A program made the position numbers and the translations under genes. The notes under the pieces were generated by a model, which worked only from the letters and a program-made list of their open reading frames with translations, did not search any database and was not told the origin of the DNA. 64,000 bases of DNA from Agelaius tricolor. Taxonomy: Eukaryota > Chordata > Aves > Passeriformes > Icteridae. Of the stretch, positions 23,019 through 34,360 are shown piece by piece. The number at the start of each line of letters is the position of its first letter. Position 1 is the stretch's first letter. The stretch covers positions 109,570,881 through 109,634,880 of the forward strand of contig JALJCS010000001.1 of the NCBI GenBank assembly GCA_023055355.1, in the 5' to 3' direction.

Positions 23019-24690
23019 CTGAAAAATTTAAACAGACAAGGATGTAACCAAAACAATTCTACTGTGACCAGTTTAGCTAGCTATACATTATAGACATCTT
23101 CCTTCCAGAGGGTAATTTCAAAACACCCAGTCTAAACAACCACTCGAGTCAACAGTGGATTTCCCTACTGACTTCGGAGGTTTCTCACAAATTATCAGTT
23201 TTTCATATATTAAAATAAATGTGCAGCGAGATTTTTTTCCACTGAAGACTAAATGAAAGGAAGAATTGTTTTCTTTTGATCAGTTACTCCATTGTTGTGT
23301 GTGTCCTATTCCAATTCTACATTCCAAGACAGAAAATCAGTATTTTTCCTCATGTTCAAGCACAGGCACAAGGACTTGAACAGCTCCAGACCCACATTTA
23401 AGAGTCCTCTGCAGCCCTAAATTCTTATTACACATCACTTTTAATGTCAGAAGCCTTTTTCTACTATAATTGTAGTTTTCCTTTTTCATCTCACTTTTCC
23501 TTACAGTTTCCACCCTCTAGAGTTGCTGGAAGACTTTTCAGCCTTTCAACAGTCACATTTACTCGTTGCTCATTCCATACACAGAACTGTCAGGAGTAAC
23601 TTCTCCTTTCCTTCTAAGCTGCTCTACATCTACCATAACAGCATTTAAACCTGTCCTTCTTACACCACACTTTTCTCTCTATAAAAAAACCCAAAATTAA
23701 TAACCTTAGCTATGAGGTAAGTATTTCTCAGCAAGGAATTAATGGTTATGAGTGCCAGGTACAATCTGTAAGCTTTGACCCTCTCTTAATGTATTATGTG
23801 TGACTTAAGCACTTTGTTTAGGAAGCTACAGAACGATACTCTGTCTTTAAAAGAGGAAACGAAGCTCCAGGTTTCACAAAACCTTCTGCAATGTTGTTAG
23901 GCAGTTTATTTGCTTCTCAAGAAGAGCCCCATTCCAGCAATTTTTCCCTTTCTATTTCTTTTATCCTTTATCTTCCTTTATGTGCAGACAAACTGTGATT
24001 CTAGGAGGCACAGCAGCTGCCTTCCCAACATTTTTAACATCAATCCTTCCCGCAAGCTCCTTAAAACAGCAGGGTTATTTTAAAGGCGTAAAGAGCTTTA
24101 ATGTTAGCTGTAGCTTTAGCAGTGACGGGAATTCCAAGCACGGGAAGCCACCCCCTGCCCCGGTCTCCAACAGTTAAATTGTCTGCAGAAGATACAAAAG
24201 TTACAAGGATTGTCAAAAAACAGCACTAAGGCAGCTCTTAGCACCGAGGACTTGGAGAACACACGCCTTTTAAAGAAGAAAAAGGAGAAAAGAAATGGGA
24301 AGCGCAACGCAGCGGCGAGATCACCCCTTCGATGTTGTCAGGTGCTTTAGAAAGCAGAACCAGAGTTTTCCACAGCGCAGTAAGAGGCAAACCCGCGGCG
24401 TTCCCTTGGAAATGCTCCGCAGAGTCTCAGCACTGCTGTTTTTATACACGAGTGGCACGTTCTAACCAAAAATTAACTCTGCCCCAGGCAAACCCAGCAA
24501 AGCAAGCCAGCTGTGAAATACCACCAACACCAGTCCACCTGCTCCCAGACCTCCCGACCAGGTTTTGGAGTAGCTCGGCTGGGTCAGAACGGAGGTTATT
24601 CCGCCTGCAAAGCGCGCACACGCGGCACCGCCGACCAACCGGGCGCTCCGGGTCGGTTTCCCCCGCGCCTGTCCCTCACCCGCACTCGGA
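23019..24690 (-). other. ENPP4: ENPP4 first intron
   Basis: Lies between the predicted non-coding first exon and the coding exon that starts at 23018 on the minus strand. Two donor-like sites on the minus strand lie near 24700 (GACG|GTGAGC) and 24679 (GCGG|GTGAGG); I cannot choose between them. No transposon is recognised. Confidence 0.5.
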
Positions 24691-25045
24691 CCAGGCTCAC
24701 CGTCCCCAGAGCCTCCCGCCGCGGGACACCCCGGTCCCCGCCGGGGCCCCGCCGTGAGGTCCCGCAGAGCTCCGGCTCTGCTCGGGCCGGGACGCGCGGG
24801 CGGCACCGGAGGTGACCGGGGGCAGCGGGGACGGGGGTTCAGCGCCTGCGCACCCGCCGCCCGCGCAGCCCCAACCGGCAACTGACGGGCCTTGAGGGGG
24901 GGCGCGGGAGCCCGTCGGTGAGCGCGGCCTCCGCCCGCTGTGATTGGCTGAGGGCCCGCTGGCGGGAGATCCGATTGGCTGCGGTGTGGGGGGCGTGGCG
25001 CTGGGATGAACGGCGGGGGGGGGGGAGCGGGAAGTGAGAGGGGTT
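24600..25045 (-). promoter_or_regulatory. ENPP4 CpG-island promoter
   Basis: Strong GC and CpG enrichment. Two CCAAT boxes in ENPP4 orientation are visible as ATTGG on the plus strand at 24943-24947 and 24974-24978, 31 bp apart, upstream of the predicted start near 24.70-24.85 kb. A G11 run (25015-25025) and an ETS-like GGAAGTG lie just beyond. There is no TATA box. Position and strand fit ENPP4. Confidence 0.7.
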
Positions 25046-25104
25046 GTGAGGGCTGTGGGGGCGAAGCACGCGCGCTAGCGGAGCAGTGGGGAATTTCTGT
25101 GACT

Positions 25105-25690
25105 GAAGTGTCACAGAGTCAATTAGATGGAAAAGAGCTCTGAGATTGTCGACCTCAACCTATGGCCGACGACCACTTTGTCAACTAGACCATGTCTCTC
25201 AGTGCCGCGTCCAGTCTTTCCTTGAACACCTCCAGGGACAGTGACTCCACCGCTTGCCCCGGCAGCCCATTCTAATGTCTAACTGTTGGAGTACCCTTTT
25301 TGTGAAGAAATTATTCTAAATTATTCTTAAGGTCCAACTAAAAACCTCCCGTGGTGCAGCTTGAGACTATGACCGTCCTGTGCCTGTTCCCTTGGAGCAG
25401 AGCCCGACCCCCACCTGGCTGCCCCCTCCTGTCAGGAGTTGTGCAGAGCCAGAATATCCCCCTGAGCCTCCTTTTCTCCAGGCTGAGCCCCTTTCCCAGC
25501 TCCCTCAGCTGCTCCTCCTCAGACCTGTGCTCCAGAGCCTTCCCCAGCTCCGTTCCCTTCCCTGCACACGCTCCAGCCCCTCAATGTCCTGAACTGAGGG
25601 GCCCAGAACTGGGCACAGCCCTGGAGGTGACCTCGGCAGTGCCCAGCACAGGGGACAGTCACTGCCCTGCTCCTGCTGCCACCCACCGGG
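25105..25690 (-). mobile_element. CR1 LINE fragment, antisense
   Basis: Antisense CR1 text: 'tccttgaacacctccaggga' near 25221, 'agcccgacccccacct' near 25400, 'aggctgagcccctttccc' near 25481, 'ggggcccagaactgggc' near 25598. It is of the same kind as the sense copy at 2633-3240 but in the opposite orientation, and it likewise stops almost at the edge of a CpG-island promoter. Confidence 0.88.
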
Positions 25691-27697
25691 ATGAAGGGGC
25701 AGAGCTGAGGGGAGCCATGGGGGCTGTGGCGTGAACCCTCCCAAGCAGAGCAACGTGGTGTTTCCAGAGAGCTCAGGGGTTTGTCAGGGATGTGTTGTAC
25801 CCCCGGCGCGGGATGCAGCTCACTTTGGGGCTGTTTGCTGCGCTTCCCATTGCTGTAGAAGAGCACCGTGAGGTGAGGCTGCGATGGGACACGTCCTTGG
25901 GAGTGTCCCGGTGTTTTCCCAGCACGCCCATAATTTGCCTCCTGCCTCCTTTGCAGGTGCCCGGCAGCCCCAGGCTGTCACCTTTTCGAGGCCGTGCTGC
26001 TTGTCACCATGACTCCTCCATGACTCCGTCTCCCTTTTGGTCACACAGCTCTGTAAATTGGATGTTCATATTCTTTCACGCACATTGCCTTTTGTGGTCT
26101 CTTGTGGGGAAAAAAAAAAAAATTTGTTTACCCTAAAACTCAGAATACAGGCAGGAAATAGTCAGGTGTTGCTGAATGTACTCTGAGTGCCACTGCAGCA
26201 GAGTGTACTACAATGAGTTGAGATTTGTTTTGGGTCCTGGTGTAAGTTTGCTACATAAATTAAGGCAAATAGTTTACATTCCCATGGTTTTCCTTTTTAT
26301 TATGAGAAGGGATTAGTAATTCTGCAAAACCTGTTAAGTTACTGGGGCTGACAAACGATGAGACCAGCTCTATGTAAACAGAGGAATGAAGCATCCTTTG
26401 CTAGCACAGAGCACAAATCATCACTATTTAAAATTTCATCCTAAAAACTGATAAAAAGATATGCTTATAGCTTCATAACTGATTGAAGTGGATCTAAATT
26501 TCATTCTGTATACCCTGCTAGATGTTTATTCTGCAGTGTAGATTTCAGCTTGTTTCTTCCTAATGGCTTTCACATATGTATGAGTTAAGCAGGTTTTGCT
26601 ACCTGTGTGTGCCAGCTGTGGAGTGGCTCTAAAATGTGGTACAATAGGCTGAATAAAGCGACACACCCCTGATTCACCTTGATTTATGGAATGTAGCAGG
26701 CGTGGCAAAACACAGGCCTGTAAAAGAGGGGAAAAAAACATCTCCAGCTACTCAGGGGTTATGTGTCAAGTTCAAGTCAAAGTCCTTCTGGGTTTTTTTT
26801 TCCTCTGAGTCTCTTTTTGATTACACAAATTCAGCTTTGTGAATATGCACATGGCAGCTGATCATGTGGAGGAGGGATACGTCCTTTATAAATGACTTTG
26901 TTGTATTGCCTTAAAAATATTTTTTACACAGAGTGAACTAGAGCTCCAGGGAATGTATAACAGACAAGGTGCAATATTTTGACCAATTTCATTAAGTTAC
27001 AATTGAGTTCTTGTTAAAAACTTTATGTGCAGATGCAGGCAACTTTTAAGCACTGAGGCTCTTTTGCCAGCCTACTTTTGTAGCATACTCACTCAGCTAT
27101 TCAGTCCTGAAAGGTGTGAGTAATCTCTTGTTTACCCTTGCCCACATGCTTTGAAAACCATTTGCAGTGTTCACTTATTCAGAAGCCCAGCCTAATGTGT
27201 TGTGCCCAGTTTGACACATCATACAGGCAGCACACCACAGCAGCTCTGAACTCTGAGCTGGTCTGGCCAATATCTGTCTAATGTGTTTAATTCAGCTCTT
27301 GGTTCCATTTACAGTGTTTGCCTACAAGAAATGGCTGAGTTACATGTATACTGACATTAAGAGGAGTAAAACTGAGCACTACTGAGATGTTTGCCTTTCT
27401 TCGCCTTGATTTCTCTGTTGTATTTTAGCCCATGTTTGCCTTTAGAGGCTGCAGTTCTAAGCACTGGATGCTGCCAGAGCTGTCCAGATTTAGTGCTGGA
27501 GTACAATTGAGCATTTGCAGCTCAAAAAACATTGGTCAATGCCAGAAGAAAAGAGCAGGCAACCTCAAAATATTCTCAGGGGTTGCTAGGTTTAGTACAA
27601 CGCTTAGATGAGAAACCATGCCCTCTAGTTGGCAGTGTTGTAGAGGTGAGGCAACTGAATTTATATGGATTAATTAAATTTGGGGTTAAACTTGGAC

Positions 27698-28025
27698 TAA
27701 TTTAATTTGGATTGTTTAACCTGGAGAAGAGAAGGCTTAGGGGTGACCTAACTCTGGCTTCTATCACCTGAAGGGTGCCTACAAGAAAGATGGAGAGGGA
27801 CTTTTTACAAGACCGTGGAGTGACAAGACAAGGGGAAATGGCTTCAAACTGAAAGAGAGCAAGTTTAGATTGGATATCAGGAAAAAAAGTCTTCCCTGTG
27901 AGGGTGGTGAGGCCCTGGCACAGGTTGTCCAGAGAAGCTGGGGGTGCCCCATCCCTGGAAGTGTTCAAGGTCAGGTTAGAAGGGGCTTGGAGCAACATGG
28001 GCATAGTGGAAAATGTCCCTGCCCT
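27698..28025 (+). mobile_element. CR1 LINE fragment, sense
   Basis: Contains 'taacctggagaagagaagg' near 27717, 'agattggatatcaggaaa' near 27866 and 'tccctggaagtgttcaag' near 27952, all typical CR1 3'-half text in the sense direction. The terminal repeats are absent. Confidence 0.85.
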
Positions 28026-29535
28026 GTATTGCATATTTTCCTGAACAAGAACTATTTCCTGTATTTCCAGTTTTATTCTCAATTTTATCCATGTGATGGA
28101 GACCTCTGTCACCATTTTTCCATTTTTGCTCAGTAGTTTTTTTAATCTGTCATTTAACTTGTAATTTACTGTGTTTTGATGCATCTTTATAAAATTGAGA
28201 TGAAAAAAAACCAGACGTTTCATGAAACCATAAAAAGAGCTGGGTAAGTAACAGCTGTTAAACTTTATTAGACCTTAAGCTTTTAGTGCCCATTTAATCC
28301 AAAGTATTGCTTGTGTATGGAGGCTATAAAGAAAAAGGGCTCTTAACCTTTCTGTTTCTCAAAATTTGTGGAAGGAGATCCCTAAGGCTGTATGACAGGG
28401 TGATACAGAGGACTGTAGTGTCTCTGCCTTCTTTATTTCAGTTACCAGAGCCTCCCCTGCAAACAGGCTTGAAGCTGGGTTGCTGAGCTTTTCAAGGGTA
28501 CTTAGTTTCAGAGATAAACAAGGCTGTTGAAATTATGCCAGATTTTAAAGGCAAACAAAAATGTTTTTCTTGGAGCAGTTAGGCAGATAAAATGTTGGTA
28601 TTTCTTAGGCTCTTAGGTATTCCAATGCAATTTCTAAACATGGACTTAAAGACCAAATCAAGTAAAGTTTTACAAAATGAACTGTAGAATACCAAAAATA
28701 AAGGGCTTTGAAACATCAAAATTGGGAACAATTAGGTGCTGCAGCAGGTAAAGCAGTTTTTCAAATGTATGTTGACAATGACTCCTGGTATTTTTAACAA
28801 CTAAAAGCTGTTGATAACATGAGAATTAAGTGTCCTGTGCAAAGTGATTTTCTATTGTTTGTCTGGTTCTAAGTGGAGAAATGTCTGTCATATGCAGAGT
28901 GAAATTTATGGGTGTGTTGGCTTTAAATATGCCTTTTATGCAGCCAGCAGGCAAGGAAATCTGGGTGAATGTGAATCACCACTACTACAGTGGGGTCCTG
29001 GATTCCTGAACCAGCCCCTCAAGACTGCAGAATCCAGGTCAGTTCAGCAGAACAACAGATGGATTTCTGGATGCCTGCTTCAAGGATGTGCTGACTCCTG
29101 TGTAAAATGTGTCATCCTGAACATTTTCCAAACCACTGTCTTCTGAAATAATTCTTTGGTGTGTTTGTTTTTCTTACTGCAGTACAAATAGAGTACAGAT
29201 AAAGGAACAAATAGTGGGATAAAGTCTTGTCCTCGTGCTGTTTAGTGCAAGATTGGCAGTGGATAGAGGATTACTGTTGATGAACTGTGTAGAGATGAGG
29301 TGCTGCCAAAAGCTGAGGCTGGAAATGGTGCAGGAGTTTGTGGTTGATTTCCTCCAGGTATTGAGTGCAGCCAGGAGTGAAAACAAAGTGGTATGAATTT
29401 ATTGCAAGTCCCTTGTAGTATGTCTGTAAACCATGACCAGTCTGTCTCCTAGAGCCCACAGTGTAGTTTTGATGATGTCCTTGAACTACATGTCGCAAAG
29501 CTTTGAAAATTTTGAATATTTATGAAGGAAAAAAC

Positions 29536-29628
29536 TTGGTTTTTTGGTTTTATTTTCGTTGGTTGGTGTTTTTTTTGGTTTTTTTTTTTTTGTGAGGGTT
29601 TGGATTTTTTTGTTTTTTGTTTTTTGTA
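29536..29628. repeat. T/G-rich low-complexity tract
   Basis: About 90 bp of T and G with few other bases on the plus strand (runs such as tttttggtttt and tttttgtttttt). No coding or RNA feature is seen. Confidence 0.8.
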
Positions 29629-31660
29629 AAACCAACATCCTGAATGGCCAGGAACCTTCATGATTTTGCATTGAGTGCGCTTAAGTGCAAATGAAGGGTC
29701 TGATCCTCTGGGATGCTAAGATCCCTCAGAAACTGAGGGACAGTAAACTTTGTTTACCATCATTCAGTTTCAAGTTCAGCTGTTTCCAAGAACTCTGAGT
29801 GTTTTAACTGTTCAAGATTTTTTTTGCATGTCTTTGTCTGGAAAAAGATACTTTAGAGCAAGCAACTGAAGGGCCTTAATTTCTTCAGGTTATGAGGAAT
29901 GATTTACAGGCTCTTTGCTTAAATTGTGCAAGTATCTTCATTGAGAAAAATGAAACTGAAGGACTCTTTTATTAAACCATTAAAACTAGAGGAATATCCA
30001 ACTGGAAATGACCAGAGAAATTCCTGTAAAAGCAGGTTGCTATTTCTAAACAGGGAACCACTGAAGCTACTTGTGGCACTGATGGATGAGTTGAAGTTTA
30101 CAATATTATGGAATGTCTAGAATATGTGCAATTTATTGCTTCAATAAAGGTGTACCCAGGTAGAAGTCTTCAGAATCTGTACTAAATAGTGTAATGTGAG
30201 GTTTTGCCTCTGATTCTTAATCTCTGAGAATATGTGAGGTGCTCTCTTTAGGGATCTGATATTCTTGTCACTCTTTGTTCTTTCCACCCTTCTCTTCTAC
30301 TCTGGAGGAGAGGGATAACTGACTCTAGCAATGCAGGAATTTCTTTACAAGTCAGTCAGTCTTCTGCTTGTCATTTTTAAAATAAGTGCAAGGTGGAGGA
30401 GCTGATTTCTGTTGGCGTTTCAGGGTAAACTGCTGAAGTTTCAGTAGTAGCTTCAACAGTCAGAGTGTGTCATTGCCCTTATCCTTCAGATAAATCAAGT
30501 TGCTCTAAGCAAACAACTTAAATACCAGCAAATGTCTCTGTGTGTTTGGGCTGCTGAACTGAGCTCAGTGTGTCTCTGCAGAGTGAACTAGGCAGTGATC
30601 TGGGTTCCTAGGCTCAGTTTTGATGTCCATTTGTGGGCTTCTAAATGTAGTTAAATATCAGCCTTGCTGTCTAAACAGACAAATCTATTTTGGGGAGCTC
30701 TGATAACTGGACTGTATTAAAGACCATCTTCATCTCCTTTTGATGTAATTATTTCCATCATTTTCTATGATGTACTTTGAGGTGCTCATTGGTGTCCACT
30801 GGACTGTAGAAAGAATCAGTGATTTGCTTATTCCAGGTGCTGAACACTAACAAAATTTTAACTTGTGTCTAAGTATGCTAACTGGACTTGTTGATTCTGG
30901 TATGTCTTCCTTTAAAAAGAATAAAGTTGAAGTAAAATCAGAAATTCAGTCATAAAGTAAAAACCAAGCTTCTCTTGAAAGTGAGGAGTTCTATTGCTCA
31001 TGTTCTTTGTCCTTTTATGAACTTTACTGCTTGTGGTTTTTGTGTTTCTGCAGAGCTGGTGACCAGGATTACCAGTGGCTCACGTGGGTCAAGATGATCA
31101 GTGACACAACTTGGATTACAGAATTAGCAGCAGAAAGTATTGTGTTACTAACTTCCACATTAACTCAACACCTTCTAGATTTGGGAGCAGAGGAATTTAG
31201 GGAATGGATCAGATTGGTGATCTCTGTTTTGTAATCTTGCATTCTCATGGCTTTAGGGTGGGACTGTTACTCAGAGGGCTTTAGTTGTGCTGAGACTTTT
31301 TTTTTGCTCTCCTGCCTCATACAACCTCTTCCCTCTCACTTCTGTGCAGGAGAGAATTCCCATTTCACTGGACACTTAATGATCACTTTCGTTGCTCTTG
31401 GAGGGTGGCAGAGGAAAGAAGAACTTGGATAACTCACAATAAAGAAACCCACATGAACTGTATTTATTTTTAAATAATACTCACCTTATGCTCTTACTCC
31501 TTGTTTTACTTCTGATATTTTAAACCCTCCAGCAGGTGCTGCTGCATCCTGCAAATGTCTTCGTGGAGGGAAAAAAAAAATGTCACGGACTGGACTACAA
31601 CTGGACTTTGTTCTTTGTTTTGTGTCGTGCATATTTCTGTGTTCTTTTTTTCCCCTCAAA

Positions 31661-31698
31661 CTCTCCTTAATAACTCAAAGGTGAGTTATTAAGGAGAG
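31661..31698. repeat. Perfect 17-bp hairpin, 4-nt loop
   Basis: CTCTCCTTAATAACTCA, loop aagg, then the exact reverse complement. Pairing could extend a few bases (AAACT with AGTTT) past a 2-nt bulge. It is too short for a typical microRNA precursor and is not in a known transposon. Confidence 0.92.
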
Positions 31699-33871
31699 AG
31701 TTTTTATGATCCCAGGAGTTTAATCCTGCAAGCACTCTGTAAGAAGGGGTTGAAGATCAGTGGGAGTTGCTGATCAAAGTCATGCTGAGAGCAAGCTGAA
31801 CAGACCCAGGCAGAAATACATTTGTCTTTCTACAAAATATGAAGAAATCCAAGTGTTAGAAGTGAAAAGTAGTCCTAAAAGAAGTTGAATTTATAAAACT
31901 TACCTGCTGTTTTATTGCTTTTGTGAAGTTTCTGGAACTTCAGTAATTTAAGTTCATGATTTTAAATCGGTCTTATCATTAGCCTTGGTCTTGAGTGTTA
32001 GAAGTTTGCAAGACAGATTACACAGCACCCATTTCAGAATCTCTGAGTTAGGATTTCCAGGATTTAGTGAGGAATTGTGGCTGAGTTACATACAGCTAAT
32101 TTAAAGAGATGTGCTTTGTCCTGTTTGGTGATGGACCACTTGTGCCAGGCAGGAATGAGGGGGTAGTAAGAGTTGAAATTTGGCCTTGGTAATGAGTAAT
32201 GTATCCTTGCAGTCCTTGAGTTGCAGCAGGCCAGAAATGCCCTCGAGAACTGAGAGATCTCATTGATCTCTGATACTTACCTGCATATTTGTACTGCACA
32301 ATCACAGTGATTAAACTTGTTTGTGACCATGATCTTGGCACTTTTCTGCTTATCTAGGAGCCCTATGTTTAAATATGATGAAATATTGCTTTGCTTTTGA
32401 TATTTAACTATTATTATTACTCTAAACTTCTTAATATAAGGGTAATGGCAGTTAACTACAGTCATAAATCCCAGGCAGGCTGCACCTGCTGTCCTACACT
32501 GTGAAACATCTTGTGTTCCCTTCTTGTTCTGCCTGGAATGGCTTGAATTACCATCTTTCTCTTTCACTTCTTTTCTTTATTTCTTTAAGAACTCTAACCT
32601 GGCTGTGGCAGTTACCACTCAGGAAGTTACAAGGCTGGGCCAGGAGTACACCTTCATTTTCCTTTTGACTCAACTCCAAAAGATTAAATATTCATTTATA
32701 AGAATTCATGTAATAATCTATGTAATCCAGATGCAGTAAACATGGAGATCAAAAGGCTTTAGTCAATAAGGCTTGAAGTTCTCATGACTTTAATAGATTG
32801 GTAACTTTATAATAATCTGATAACTGCAGGTTTGGATATTCCAGAAGTTTCAGGTCTGTTGAATTCAGTTGCTCTGGAATGTGTATCTGTCTCTATAAGG
32901 GCAGTTAATTCTTTGCTAAAGCTGGCAGTATTCACCACTTTAGGTTCTGTGCAGTTTGGTGTGTCTCTCCATTCATTAGAGAGAAGGTACTGTATACACA
33001 AGGTGGCAAACAAGATTTCTACAGTGTATGTTTTACAACATGAGATACATAACCAAAACATGATTATAATTGATGCATTATGTATATGTAATCATGATTA
33101 ATACTCCTTCATTGCTTTCTTTTCCTATATTCCCAGGGTAGCTCATGAGAGCTTTTACAGTTTTTGGCCCTAGTTTATAGTTCAGAGGAAGACAATGCCA
33201 AATGTGAAATGTGTGGCCCCCAAAGTGAATGAGTGGCAATGTTGGAAAGAGATAAAATTTATCTCTTTACAATTTTTTTGGGTAGTTTTTTCATAAATAT
33301 TCTTCAGTTGTTGATGATTTTGTAAGTAACCACTAAAATGTTGTAGATGATTGCTTGTATTATTGAGGCAGTTTTGCCTTGCTTTTCCTTGAAGTTTTTG
33401 TGAAAAAACTCACTCCTATTTTGTGAAAATATGAGTGAGTGGGTGAAGTCTGCATTTATACCTCTTTACATAAATAAGATTTCCAGTAGAACTATTTTCA
33501 ACTTCCTATGTAAGAATACTTATTTTTTTAACTGTTGCTTTCTAGTATTGATAGGTTCTTTAGCTGGTTTTTGCTATACTTACCCAGACAACATCTGGAG
33601 GAACAGCTGATTACAGCTCTTGAGATACAGTTTCCAGGAGTCAGATCGACAAAGGGGTTAAAAGTGAGACAGCCTTTTACTTGGTGGAAGTGCAGTTGTT
33701 GATTCAAGGCTCTCAGTAAATGATTGTTGGAGATCTGCCATGTGTAGCTGAGCATTCAGAAAGTACACCACAGACTCTGTTTCCTCCTGAGGAGCCTTGT
33801 CTGTCAACATCTCACTTTAATTGTAGTCTGTAAGGTACCAGCAGGCAGGCAAAGCTCACCAGCCAGCAGCC

Positions 33872-34360
33872 ATGGAAGATCCAGTCTTCACTGAAATCAA
33901 TGAAAATGCTAACAACAGCAGTGTTTCTGAGGTTTCAGATTCTGAGGAAAATAAAGGGGCTGATCTTTTTGATCATGTCCATGAAGATTCAGCATCCCCT
34001 TTTTCCATCACTAATACCCCAGAAAACATGGATGGTAGTAAGGAGAACTCAGAAGATAGCTGTAATAATTCTGTGGCCTCTCAGCATGGAAGTGATGGAG
34101 AAGATGATTCTTCATCTCACCATGGTGCTGAAGAAGACTACCCACAGCAACAGATGGATCTGATGAGCCCAATTCTGGAAGATAAAGATGAAGAGGGCTC
34201 AGCGTTTGAGAGCAACCTGCATTTTCCTCCGGATTTCCAGTTTCGTCAGAGACAGAGCACTTTTACCAACTCTTCAACTTCCCTCAAGTTTCCCCTTAAC
34301 AATAACTCTGGAGAAACGAACAACTTTCAGGAAGATTTTGAGATTTCTGTTTTTGTAAAG
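33872..34360 (+). CDS. CLIC5: CLIC5 long-isoform first coding exon (acidic N-terminal extension)
   Basis: Encodes 163 residues starting at an ATG in an excellent context (GCCATGG) and ending '-DFEISVFVK' at a donor AAG|GTAAGA, phase 0. The ending is the counterpart of '-DPEIELFVK' in the CLIC5A exon downstream, so it should splice to the shared CLIC exon 2, which lies outside the window. The extension is highly acidic (about 36 Asp/Glu against 7 Lys/Arg), rich in Ser and Asn, and has one Tyr and one Cys, so it is probably disordered. It occupies the place of the mammalian CLIC5B first exon, but I see little resemblance to that tyrosine-rich sequence as I recall it beyond a possible 'VHE' segment. 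CLIC proteins have a glutathione-transferase fold and associate with membranes and actin. Confidence 0.82.

Larger units (their letters stand above)
25691..33871. other. Intergenic between ENPP4 and CLIC5
   Basis: No gene is supported. It contains one CR1 fragment (27698-28025), GT-rich low complexity (29536-29628) and a perfect 17-bp hairpin (31661-31698). Open frames are short and domain-free. The right end, upstream of 33872, must hold the promoter or 5' exon(s) of the long CLIC5 transcript, but no TATA box or CpG island is visible there. A possible acceptor 'ctttaattgtag' ends at 33826. Confidence 0.5.

Noticed and set aside
24332..25114. Several long GC-rich open frames on both strands
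   Set aside because: Same reason: they lie in the ENPP4 CpG island and show no known protein motif.
31661..31698. Hairpin as a microRNA precursor
   Set aside because: A 17-bp stem with a 4-nt loop is too short for normal microRNA processing.
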